From positions 62,001 through 126,000 of the forward strand of contig NZ_FOVL01000007.1 in the NCBI RefSeq assembly GCF_900115145.1: a DNA stretch of 64,000 nucleotides. The letters are read 5' to 3'. This document shows, piece by piece, positions 46,350-55,285 of the stretch (positions are counted from its first letter, which is position 1; every line of letters starts with the position of its first letter). The notes beneath the pieces are model-generated. The model saw only the letters and a list, made by a program, of their open reading frames with translations, was not told where the DNA came from and did not search any database. This stretch comes from Salegentibacter flavus (GTDB lineage: Bacteria; Bacteroidota; Bacteroidia; Flavobacteriales; Flavobacteriaceae). The translations under genes were made by a program, and so were the position numbers.

Positions 46350-47051
46350 ATGAATAAGAAAATTGAATTACAGGAACTTGGGCTAAAGGATTATAAGGAT
46401 GCATGGGATTACCAGGAGGAGTTATTTAAACAGATACTGGCTCTTAAAATAAAGAACCGCCGGGAAGAACTCAATTTAGAAACTCCCAATTATTTTCTTC
46501 TGGTGGAGCATCCCCACGTGTATACTCTAGGTAAAAGCGGTGATATCAAACACCTCCTGATTTCTGAAGAGGAACTGGAGAAAAGAGATGCGAAATATTA
46601 TAAGATAAATCGCGGAGGTGATATCACCTATCACGGCCCAGGGCAACTCGTAGGCTATCCTATACTGGATCTGGAAAATTTCTTCACCGATATTCATAAA
46701 TACCTACGCTTGCTTGAGGAAATGGTGATATCAACTTTAAAGGAGTACGGACTTAAAGCTGAACGAAGCCCGGGAGAAACCGGGGTTTGGCTGGACGTAG
46801 GTACGCCTTTTGCCCGTAAAATCTGCGCTATGGGCGTGAGAGCCAGTCGCTGGGTGACCATGCATGGTTTTGCCCTGAATGTGAATGCTAATCTGGGTTA
46901 TTTCGATAATATTATTCCCTGCGGAATTAAAGGAAAAGCCGTGACCTCCCTAAATGTGGAGCTCGGAAAAAAGGAAATCCCCATGGTTGAAGTTCAGGAG
47001 AAATTACTGAAACATTTCTCCCGGCTATTCGAGGCAGAGATATTAAAGTAG
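46350..47051 (+). CDS. lipB: Octanoyltransferase (lipoate synthesis)
   Basis: A 233-residue protein with RGGDITYHGPGQLVGYP, the catalytic-lysine region RKICAMGVRASRWVTMHG, and the catalytic cysteine motif IPCGIKGKAVTSL. It moves octanoyl groups from acyl carrier protein to the lipoyl domains of enzymes such as SucB in this window. It is likely co-transcribed with the YqaE gene. LipA is not in the window. Confidence 0.97.
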   Translation: MNKKIELQELGLKDYKDAWDYQEELFKQILALKIKNRREELNLETPNYFLLVEHPHVYTLGKSGDIKHLLISEEELEKRDAKYYKINRGGDITYHGPGQLVGYPILDLENFFTDIHKYLRLLEEMVISTLKEYGLKAERSPGETGVWLDVGTPFARKICAMGVRASRWVTMHGFALNVNANLGYFDNIIPCGIKGKAVTSLNVELGKKEIPMVEVQEKLLKHFSRLFEAEILK

Positions 47052-47393
47052 AGCCGGAACTTTTGCTTTCCTTAAACCGGGCCAGAATTATAGATCTTCA
47101 ATAAACCTACGGAAGAAGATTCCAAAGGTCCAGATGAAACTTTTTAAGAACTTTCTGACTTTCCTGTTATGTCAGGACTGAAATTTTTAAATAAATAATT
47201 CCTTATTTTCTTAACATTTTATAAGGACTTTCAATTTTTATATTTATAAATGCATGGGAACACTGCTGTAGTTTTGATTTCGGTGCATCTCTAGTGTTAA
47301 ATTATGGTCTTAAAATTGTTTGTATAGTCTTTTTGTTTGTGAATTTAATATTTTATTAAGACTTTTAAATCGCTAATTCAAACTACTTTTCAA
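47052..47393 (+). other. 342-base AT-rich leader region before susC
   Basis: This stretch holds no supported gene. A TAGTTTTG element at 47269-47276 matches the -7 consensus but lacks a clear TTG. If used, the susC leader would be about 110 bases. No riboswitch or strong hairpin was recognised. Confidence 0.4.
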
Positions 47394-50300
47394 ATGAGAT
47401 TAAACATGAAAGTTTTTTCAGCCCTACTTTTGGGGTTGATGGTTCAACTAACATTTGCCCAGGAACGCGAAATTTCGGGAAATGTTACTGATGAGAATGG
47501 GATGCCACTTATTGGGGTGAATATTGTAATAGAAAACACCACCACCGGAACCCAAACCGATTTTGATGGGAATTATTCCATTACAGCTTCTGAAGGCGAT
47601 GTCCTGAATTTTTCTTTTATAGGATTCGCAACCGAACAAAGAACGGTTAGGGATAATTCTGTAATTAATGTACAGATGGCTTCAGATAGTAGCCTGGAAG
47701 AAGTTGTGGTTGTAGGTTATGGTACCCAATCCAAAAGAAAGGTGACCGATAATATTGCATCGATTTCTGCAGATGAAATCAATAATATTCCTGTTGCCAG
47801 CTTACAAGGTGCTCTAACCGGGAAAGCTGCCGGGGTTCAGATCACTCAAATTAACGGTAAGGTTGAAGGAGGCGTGAAAATGAGAATTCGGGGTATTTCG
47901 AGTATCTCTTCTTCCCAGGAGCCATTATATGTGTTAGACGGTATGCCTTTAATCAATGACGACGAAAGTGTGTCTCAGGCTCCAATTAACCCGTTGATCT
48001 CTTTAAACCCGAATGACGTTGAATCTATTGAAATCCTTAAAGATGCCTCTTCTGCTGCCATTTATGGAGCGCGAGGTACTAACGGGGTTGTTCTTATTAC
48101 TACAAAATCCGGGAAATCAGGGAAAACCAAGGTTTCTTTGAATACTTCCACCGGCTGGAGTAAACCTACTAATAAACTGGAATGGCTGAATGCCGAAGAG
48201 TATATTGAACTCTTTACCGAGGCATCTACCAATTCTTATGGCGCCGAAGATACCTGGCTCACGGAAGAAGGAGGATATTTTGATTTTATGGCCAATGGTT
48301 TGGATTGGAGAAACGGAGAAGTAGATACAGATTGGCAGGATTATGCCTTGGTAGACGGAGCCGTTCAGGATCATACATTATCAATTTCCGGAGGGAATGA
48401 AAAAACCCGATTTTTTGTTTCTGGAGGTTATAATCGTACCGAAGCTATAATTAGAGGAAACAACCTTGAGCGTTATTCCTTAAGAACAAATATAGATCAC
48501 GAAATTTCAGATAAATTTGACGTTGGGGTTAATGCCAGCGCAAGCAGAACTCAGATTGCCCGTATTGGAACAGACAATTCGTTTTCCACGCCATTGCAGG
48601 CAGTAGCGCAATCACCTTTATCTCCAGCATATCTGGAAGATGGTGTGATTCCTAACAACGAGTCTACGATTTATTATAACTTTCTGATGCAGGAATATAA
48701 CGGAGATTGGGATGCTGATATTTTCAGGGTTTTATTTAATAGTTACCTGCAATATGAGATTATTCCCGGCTTAAATTTCAGAACTGAACTCGGTTATGAT
48801 AATCTGGGACAAACAGAAGAATACTTTTCGGGAAGTTTAACCCAGTCTGCTTCCACAAATGGTTATGCTGATGCTAATGCGGTTCAGTCTGATAAATATA
48901 ACCTGAACAACTACTTCAATTATTTCACTACCCTTGGAACCGATTATGACCTTGACCTGGTGGTGGGAATGAATTTTGAAGAAAGTTCAAGAAAGAATCA
49001 ATTTGTAGCAGGTACAGGTTTCCCTTCAGACGATTTGCAAACCGTTGCCAGTGCTTCTGAAATTACTTCAGGGACTTCAACAAGGACTAAATATAATTTT
49101 CTTTCATACTTCGGAAGAGCTACATTCTCAATGTTCGATAAATACCTGTTTAAAGGTAGCTTAAGGTATGACGGATCTTCCCGTTTTGGGGACGAAAACC
49201 GCTATGGATTTTTTCCAGCCGCTTCGGCAGGTTGGATAATTTCTGAAGAGGATTTTTTAACCGATTCCTCTACCTTCTCCCTTTTAAAACTTCGTGGAAG
49301 CTGGGGTGTTACCGGTAACGCCGGGATTGGGAACTTTGCTAGTCTCGGACTTTTCACAGGGAGAGCATATAACCAACGATCGGCTTTGGCACCAATTCAA
49401 CTGGCCAATCCCGAATTAAAATGGGAAAGAACAACTCAGGTTGATATAGGACTTGATTTTGGATTATTGAATAACCGAATCAGTGGGGAACTGGACTATT
49501 ACGTGAAGAAAACAAACGATCTTCTACTTAACGAACCCATTCCCGGAACTTCCGGTTATACTTCCATTACCCGTAACGTTGGGTCTCTGGAAAACCGGGG
49601 ACTTGAATTTGTGTTGAACACTAAAAACTTCCAAACCGAAAATTTCAGCTGGAGTTCTTCCCTTAATCTTTCAACTTTAGATAATGAAGTGACTTCGTTG
49701 CCTGGCGGTGATATTGTTTCAGGACTTAACCTGGTACGCGAAGGAGAAACTATCTCATCTTTTTATGTTGTTGAATATGCCGGGGTAGACCCGGATAATG
49801 GGGATGCTTTATTTTACAGAAATACCGAAAATGCAGACGGTTCTTTTGACCGGTCTACCACCGCGAATTATTCTGAAGCCAATAGGGTAGTTATGGGAAG
49901 TCCCTATCCCGAATTTATGGCCGGATTCACCAATAACCTCAACTTTTTCAATTTTGATCTTTCTTTTACTTTCCAGGGAGAGTGGGGAGCGTCCTTATAT
50001 AATTCAGGTGGGAAATTCCAATCGGGTAATGCCCGTTATGAAGATAACCAGACCAGAGATCAGTTAAACCGCTGGCAAAATCCCGGGGATATCACGGATG
50101 TGCCACAAGCACGAATGTATTCAACTAATGGGCAGCAGGATTCTTCACGCTATCTTGAGGAATCAGATTTTATCAGGTTGCGAAATCTAACATTTGGATA
50201 TACTCTTCCGGCGAGTTTGAGCGACAGACTTACAGTAGATCGCCTTAGGGTGTATTTCACTGGAGTTAACCTGCTCACCTTTACCGATTATAGCGGTTTT

Positions 50301-50414
50301 GATCCGGAATCTACCTACGATAACCTGGGGAATTCAAATATTCAGAGGGGAATCACATTTTATTCCGCTCCGCCGGCAAAGACCTTTACGGTCGGTTTAA
50401 ATATTGAACTATAA
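47394..50414 (+). CDS. susC: SusC/RagA family TonB-linked outer-membrane transporter
   Basis: A 1006-residue protein with a signal peptide (cleavage near LTFAQERE), a carboxypeptidase-like domain (ISGNVTDENGMPLIGVNIVIENT), a TonB box-like region VVVVGYGTQ, a plug domain and a long beta-barrel ending in TVGLNIEL. It imports oligomers captured by the partner SusD, using ExbB/ExbD energy. A SusC start at the internal ATG 47406 is possible. The next gene encodes SusD, with an ATG 10 bases after the stop. There is no anti-sigma factor or polysaccharide enzyme beside it. Confidence 0.96.
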   Translation: MRLNMKVFSALLLGLMVQLTFAQEREISGNVTDENGMPLIGVNIVIENTTTGTQTDFDGNYSITASEGDVLNFSFIGFATEQRTVRDNSVINVQMASDSSLEEVVVVGYGTQSKRKVTDNIASISADEINNIPVASLQGALTGKAAGVQITQINGKVEGGVKMRIRGISSISSSQEPLYVLDGMPLINDDESVSQAPINPLISLNPNDVESIEILKDASSAAIYGARGTNGVVLITTKSGKSGKTKVSLNTSTGWSKPTNKLEWLNAEEYIELFTEASTNSYGAEDTWLTEEGGYFDFMANGLDWRNGEVDTDWQDYALVDGAVQDHTLSISGGNEKTRFFVSGGYNRTEAIIRGNNLERYSLRTNIDHEISDKFDVGVNASASRTQIARIGTDNSFSTPLQAVAQSPLSPAYLEDGVIPNNESTIYYNFLMQEYNGDWDADIFRVLFNSYLQYEIIPGLNFRTELGYDNLGQTEEYFSGSLTQSASTNGYADANAVQSDKYNLNNYFNYFTTLGTDYDLDLVVGMNFEESSRKNQFVAGTGFPSDDLQTVASASEITSGTSTRTKYNFLSYFGRATFSMFDKYLFKGSLRYDGSSRFGDENRYGFFPAASAGWIISEEDFLTDSSTFSLLKLRGSWGVTGNAGIGNFASLGLFTGRAYNQRSALAPIQLANPELKWERTTQVDIGLDFGLLNNRISGELDYYVKKTNDLLLNEPIPGTSGYTSITRNVGSLENRGLEFVLNTKNFQTENFSWSSSLNLSTLDNEVTSLPGGDIVSGLNLVREGETISSFYVVEYAGVDPDNGDALFYRNTENADGSFDRSTTANYSEANRVVMGSPYPEFMAGFTNNLNFFNFDLSFTFQGEWGASLYNSGGKFQSGNARYEDNQTRDQLNRWQNPGDITDVPQARMYSTNGQQDSSRYLEESDFIRLRNLTFGYTLPASLSDRLTVDRLRVYFTGVNLLTFTDYSGFDPESTYDNLGNSNIQRGITFYSAPPAKTFTVGLNIEL

Positions 50415-50424
50415 AAATTTTATT

Positions 50425-51783
50425 ATGAAAAAATATATGAAAATAAATTATATACTGGCGTTCATAGCCCTTGGCCTGTTTTCCTGTGATGATAATCTTA
50501 ATGTGGAACCAGAGCAAAATCTTTCGCCTGAAGTAGCCACTGAAACTCCCACAAACGTAAAAAACATTCTGAATAATATCTATGGGACTGCACGTTCCGG
50601 TGATAGCTATGGAGGAGGGATTGGCCTTGCATCTGAGTTGATTGGTAATGATGGTGACCTATCCTGGAACGGAACTTTTGTTGGACCTTCAGAATATAAC
50701 GAGAAAGCAATGGTGGCAGATAATGGATTCGTAACCGATGCCTGGCTAAATGCATATGATATGAACAACCAGGCTAATATTGTATTGGCGAATCTTGAGA
50801 TTTTTACCGATGAAGATGAGAAAGCAAGCGTAGAAGGTGAAGCAAAATTTCTAAGAGCTCTTGCCTATTTTGACCTGGGAAGATTATTCTCTAAACCTTA
50901 CACTCCTGGAGAACCGAATACTCAACCCGGAGTGCCAATTATTCTTGAACCGGTTTTGGATGCAACTGCGGTAACCTATCCTGCAAGAAATACCCTTGAC
51001 GAAGTATATGCCCAGGTTATTAATGATCTTTCCGATGCTTATAATTTACTTCCTTCATCTAATGATTATTTTGCCAATAAATACAGCGCACAGGCTTTAC
51101 TTGCGAGGGTTTATTTAGAAATGGGAGAATATGAAAACGCAAGGGATGCAGCCAACGATGTGATATTGAATAGTGGTGCCCAACTTACTTCCACATTTGC
51201 GGAAGCCTTTAATAATACTCAAAATTCAGATGAAGACCTTTTTGCCATCCAGGTAACCAGTCAGGATGCCAGTGAGCACTCCTGGAACGTTTATTGGGCC
51301 GGGGTTGATTATGGAGGTCGTATTGGAAACCCCGATGTTTCTGTAGAAGAGCCACATTATGAAAAGTATGACGACCCTGAAGATGACCGCGCCAACTTCT
51401 TTTATACTACTACCCGTGGAGTAGCTACTACAAAATGGCAGAATCAATTTGGGAATATTTCGGTGCTAAGACTTGCTGAAATGTATCTTATTAGAGCTGA
51501 AGCAAATGAAAGACTCGATACAGAGGAAGGAGCAACACCTTTAGACGATATTAATAGACTTCGGGAACGAGCAAATGCTTCTACCTACGATTCAGTGGAT
51601 TTGGGTTTAATTTTAGCAGAAAGGCAAAGAGAATTAGCTTTTGAGGGCTTTGCATTGTTTGAAGCTAAGCGATTAGGTTATAGCATTAACGATATTCCTT
51701 CTGATGCTGATCAGCTGGTTTTGCCTGTTCCTCTAAGAGAAATTGATGCAAATCCAGAATTGGAACAGAACCCAGGCTATTAA
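50425..51783 (+). CDS. susD: SusD/RagB family surface-binding lipoprotein
   Basis: The start chosen is the ATG at 50425; a TTG at 50404 overlaps the susC stop. The 452-residue product begins MKKYMKINYILAFIALGLFSC, a lipoprotein signal with lipobox LFSC. The mature protein contains the tetratrico-like helices of SusD (AKFLRALAYFDLGRLFSKPY, KYSAQALLARVYLEMGEYENARDAANDVIL) and the C-terminal LAERQRELAFEGFALFEAKRL block. It caps the SusC channel and binds the ligand at the cell surface. It ends at a strong terminator. Confidence 0.96.
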   Translation: MKKYMKINYILAFIALGLFSCDDNLNVEPEQNLSPEVATETPTNVKNILNNIYGTARSGDSYGGGIGLASELIGNDGDLSWNGTFVGPSEYNEKAMVADNGFVTDAWLNAYDMNNQANIVLANLEIFTDEDEKASVEGEAKFLRALAYFDLGRLFSKPYTPGEPNTQPGVPIILEPVLDATAVTYPARNTLDEVYAQVINDLSDAYNLLPSSNDYFANKYSAQALLARVYLEMGEYENARDAANDVILNSGAQLTSTFAEAFNNTQNSDEDLFAIQVTSQDASEHSWNVYWAGVDYGGRIGNPDVSVEEPHYEKYDDPEDDRANFFYTTTRGVATTKWQNQFGNISVLRLAEMYLIRAEANERLDTEEGATPLDDINRLRERANASTYDSVDLGLILAERQRELAFEGFALFEAKRLGYSINDIPSDADQLVLPVPLREIDANPELEQNPGY

Positions 51784-51799
51784 ATTGAATTAATTGGCC

Positions 51800-51839
51800 A
51801 AAACAAAAAGAGGAGCTCCATTGCTCCTCTTTTTGTTTT
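51800..51839. terminator. Strong bidirectional terminator
   Basis: AACAAAAAGAGGAGC/GCTCCTCTTTTTGTT forms a 15-base stem with a six-base loop. It lies between susD and the convergent cyanophycinase-like gene. Confidence 0.92.
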
Positions 51840-51856
51840 AATACCTTAATTAAATT

Positions 51857-52714
51857 CTACTCAAGTTCAAAACTTTCGCCGTGAAGATAAATATCAAGCT
51901 TTAATCCTCGCGCTGAGATTTTTTCCCCGGTAGTTTTGTTTGAATTTGAAGGATTAGTTATAACCACTACCTGAGAATTCCCCACTACTTCAGCATTATT
52001 CCCTCTCACCAGAATAGCGGTGGCTTCATCGATACCTATGCCTGTTATTTCCGGAAACTCTATAACTGCAGTAAGCAACCGGTTATATCGGCTCCGTCTA
52101 ACAAAATGCTGATCTATAATTACGTTCTTAATAAGTCCCAGGCCATCTTTAAGTTCCAGGTTATCTTTTTCCAGGTGAAGAAATGTTGAGTGATATCTGG
52201 GATGCCTTAATTCGGTGCCGGTAATCATTTTCTTGCTCATTACAGCTGCCCCGGCACTGGTGCCGGCAATCATACCGCCGTTTTCAAAATTATATTTTAT
52301 AGCTTCTTCTATAGTTGTGTTAGCCACCACTTTCATAAACCTGTCCTGGTCTCCCCCTGAAATATAAATCAGGCTCGCGTTTCTTAGAGAGTCCAGTTTT
52401 TCTTCTGAAGCTTTTTTACCTTTCACGAAATGCAATCCATAAATATTATCCAGATTAAATTCAGTGAATTGATTTTTGGAGTAGAATACGGCCGAATCCG
52501 GTTCGGCACTGGACATAGGGAGAATTACGGCATAACCTTTTTTATCAATCCCCGATTCTGAGATTATTCGTTTAATCATTTCCGGAGGTCTGGAGCCACC
52601 ACCGATAATAAATAAGGAACCTTGTTTTTCCTGTTGTGCAAACGAAATTTGCGGAACTCCAAAAAATAGTAGCACCAGGAAAATAAAAGAAACAGAGGTA
52701 TTAAGGTTTTTCAT
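51857..52714 (-). CDS. Cyanophycinase-like S51 serine peptidase, probably exported
   Basis: A 285-residue protein with a signal peptide (cleavage near QISFAQQEK). The peptidase S51 fold is evident: SGGDQDRF (residues 119-126), the nucleophile motif AGTSAGAAVMS with Ser153, and DQHFVRRSRYNRLL (201-214), which is typical of cyanophycinases and holds the catalytic histidine. GIGIDEATAILV is another family mark. Cyanophycinases cut the arginine-decorated aspartate polymer into beta-Asp-Arg dipeptides. An exported form would act on external polymer. It is convergent with the SusC/SusD pair. Other S51 peptidases (aspartyl dipeptidase) lack the arginine-rich motif. Confidence 0.85.
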   Translation of the reverse strand: MKNLNTSVSFIFLVLLFFGVPQISFAQQEKQGSLFIIGGGSRPPEMIKRIISESGIDKKGYAVILPMSSAEPDSAVFYSKNQFTEFNLDNIYGLHFVKGKKASEEKLDSLRNASLIYISGGDQDRFMKVVANTTIEEAIKYNFENGGMIAGTSAGAAVMSKKMITGTELRHPRYHSTFLHLEKDNLELKDGLGLIKNVIIDQHFVRRSRYNRLLTAVIEFPEITGIGIDEATAILVRGNNAEVVGNSQVVVITNPSNSNKTTGEKISARGLKLDIYLHGESFELE

Positions 52715-52751
52715 AGTTCAGAAATTTAATAATATGGCCTTGTTATAATTT

Positions 52752-55196
52752 TTAAAACCTATAGATTAATATTTCACCTTTATCACCCTTCACAACAAAT
52801 TCAGGGGAATTATCAATATCGATGTTAGCGATGTCTATTCCTGAGGTGCCGTAAACCGGAAAGCCGGGTAATAATTCGGCATTACTGTCAAAAACATAAA
52901 CTTTTTGAGTTTGCAAATCGGTGATACTAATGTAGTATTTATTGTTTTCCAGAAAGATCTGCGGTTCGGTATAAAGTCCGAAATCCAGGTTAAGTTTCTT
53001 GTCTCTAATCTTCAGAATGTTTTCAGAAAAACTAACCAGTAAATTGGAGGTGGCGTCTATTTTATGGTTTTGAGTGAGGTTTAAATTTTGATTTGAAACA
53101 TTTCCGTTTTCATCTACCAGGATAAGTTCACCCAGGTTATTACTGGAGATGAAATGCCCGTTATACTGAAACCATTCGTTGTCTGAAAAGTTGAAGTTCT
53201 CATTCACTTTTACCCGATGCCGGCCCTGGCGGGATAGAATATTGAGCCTGCCCGATTCTTCAGCAACTAGAATGTAATCTTTGTTGCCCATTCGTATGTG
53301 TTTGGGAGGAAATAAAACTTTTGAGCCTGCCCTGTTAAAATCGAAACCTTTTACGCTTCTTCCTTTCGAATTATACATAAAAAGCTCTTTATTCTGAGTG
53401 ATTAGGAACCGGTAATTGCGGTTATTATCATAATCGAATAAGGCTAAGGGCTGGGTGATTTCATCCTTAAATTTCAGAGGAAAAGGTTTTACGGCATTTC
53501 CGTTTCGGGCAATTACTTCAAGTCGGTTTGGGGTTGCAAAAGTCAGTTGGAACTTTCCATTTTTCAAGATGTCAACTTGCTTAATTTCGCCTAAAATCGG
53601 GCCATACAGTTGTTTTTTCCAGTAGATATCCCCTTTATTGGAGATTAGGTAAAGCACATTATTAATGTCCTGCACCGCGATATCCTCCTGGTTGTTATTG
53701 TGATTGCTGAAAAACACCGGTTTCCCCAGAATTTCCTCATCCAGCTTAACCGAGAGAAGTTGCTCGGTATTTCTGGTAGCCAGGCTGCCTTCAGACTTAT
53801 GAAAAATCCCGTGGATATGAGAAAAATTCCTGTCGGCAACAATCTGGATTGCCGAGAGCTTATTGCTGTCAAAACTCAGGTTGGAAAGTTCATTTCCAAA
53901 CTCTTCTGAACTCATTTCTTTTATAAGTTCTTTAAATTTCTCGTTACTGGTAACCAGCAGAATATTTGAAGCTTCTGCCAAATGCTCAAAGGCTCCCTGG
54001 AAATGCTCCTGCTGTGCAAGGGTATTTTTATTCACAAAGGCGGAAATCACGTTCTGGAGTTGCTCTTCAGTTTTGCTGAAAATCACAAAATTCTCCAGAA
54101 TAGTATAAAAATTCAGATCAACCGGGCTGATTAAAGGCTCAAGATGTTCAGCGAAAAGCTCAGGATTATCAAGTTGATGAATCTTAGCACTTCGGAATTC
54201 CTTGCTCTCGCCACTAAACCTAGCCAGATTCTGTTCGGCAAGGATTACATCAATATTATTGAAAACAAGTAATTTTCCAGATGGATAATTAATCAGGCCA
54301 ATTTCCGAAACATTCTTAAGGATTTCTTTCTCAACCTCAGAGAATTTCGTTTGAAAATAAGTGTTGATATTTTGTTGAAATTGGTCGAAATCTTTATATC
54401 CAAACGAAGAAAATCCTGGCGCTGTTGCCGGGACAACTCTGGCAATCTGATTTGCAGAGGAGCCCACGTTCTTGAAAATATGCTGGAGGCTTGGTTTTTC
54501 GGGCCAAAGGCTTAAGCCATTAAAATTTAGAGAGCCATTTTTATGGCTGAGGTCTACTGCGCTCCAACTGGCGAAATCCGCTAGCGTTGAGTCTGTGGCG
54601 GGAAACCATTCTTTAAATTTCCCTCCTATCCGGTCGTGGCGAATAAATATGGAGGTTTCCTTAGGGTCTGTTGCTTTAAAAGCTTTTTGAAATTCGGCAT
54701 CGCTCAAAAAGCTTTCTCCTTCCAGCAGGGTTTTTAATTTTTCCAGGGAATTTCCGGCCAAAAAGATCCCGCCCGTCCTGGAAGTGAAAATGATGTTGTC
54801 TTCAAGGTTTACCTTATCGATCTCGAAACCATCAAATTTCAATCGCTCTACCGATTTATTTTTGACGGAATCCAGCTTCAGTTGTGGTTGATTTTCACTT
54901 ATTAAGGTAAATATGTAGTTTTTTTCAGTCAGATCAGAAAAAGCGATCAACGAATTGCCCAGGCTGTCTAAATATTTTAGAAATCCGAAATTTTCCTGAA
55001 CCTCTTTTTTCAGTTTGAATTCATTGTTGCTCACAAAATCTATGGAAGAAATATTTTCAGAAAGAGATTTCAGGTCGTGGGATTGAACCACCACTGCCGA
55101 TTCTTGCGGCAGCCAGGAAATAAGATCTTTTTTTTGAGTTTTCGGCTGACAGGCCAGAAGCAGAAAAACGATTACTCCGGTGAGCATTCTTTTCAT
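52752..55196 (-). CDS. Large lipoprotein of unknown function with C-terminal propeller-like repeats
   Basis: An 814-residue protein. MKRMLTGVIVFLLLAC ends in a lipobox (LLAC), so it is membrane anchored. The N-terminal 450 residues resemble DUF3352-like sequences, with repeated ESAVVVQSHDLKSL and SIFIRHDRIGGKF type stretches. The C-terminal 300 residues carry propeller-like repeats (DNNRNYRFLITQNKELFMYNSKG, NKDYILVAEESGRLNILSRQG, DNSPEFVVKGDKGEIL). No enzymatic motif was seen. It lies 37 bases upstream of the peptidase gene and is likely in the same transcript. Confidence 0.7.
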   Translation of the reverse strand: MKRMLTGVIVFLLLACQPKTQKKDLISWLPQESAVVVQSHDLKSLSENISSIDFVSNNEFKLKKEVQENFGFLKYLDSLGNSLIAFSDLTEKNYIFTLISENQPQLKLDSVKNKSVERLKFDGFEIDKVNLEDNIIFTSRTGGIFLAGNSLEKLKTLLEGESFLSDAEFQKAFKATDPKETSIFIRHDRIGGKFKEWFPATDSTLADFASWSAVDLSHKNGSLNFNGLSLWPEKPSLQHIFKNVGSSANQIARVVPATAPGFSSFGYKDFDQFQQNINTYFQTKFSEVEKEILKNVSEIGLINYPSGKLLVFNNIDVILAEQNLARFSGESKEFRSAKIHQLDNPELFAEHLEPLISPVDLNFYTILENFVIFSKTEEQLQNVISAFVNKNTLAQQEHFQGAFEHLAEASNILLVTSNEKFKELIKEMSSEEFGNELSNLSFDSNKLSAIQIVADRNFSHIHGIFHKSEGSLATRNTEQLLSVKLDEEILGKPVFFSNHNNNQEDIAVQDINNVLYLISNKGDIYWKKQLYGPILGEIKQVDILKNGKFQLTFATPNRLEVIARNGNAVKPFPLKFKDEITQPLALFDYDNNRNYRFLITQNKELFMYNSKGRSVKGFDFNRAGSKVLFPPKHIRMGNKDYILVAEESGRLNILSRQGRHRVKVNENFNFSDNEWFQYNGHFISSNNLGELILVDENGNVSNQNLNLTQNHKIDATSNLLVSFSENILKIRDKKLNLDFGLYTEPQIFLENNKYYISITDLQTQKVYVFDSNAELLPGFPVYGTSGIDIANIDIDNSPEFVVKGDKGEILIYRF

Positions 55197-55285
55197 GATA
55201 GCAGGAAATTTAGGTTAAAATTAGTAACTTCCCTTGAATTTGGAAGCAAACCAGCGGTTTTCCTGAAATAATTCCCTTTGTCTGT

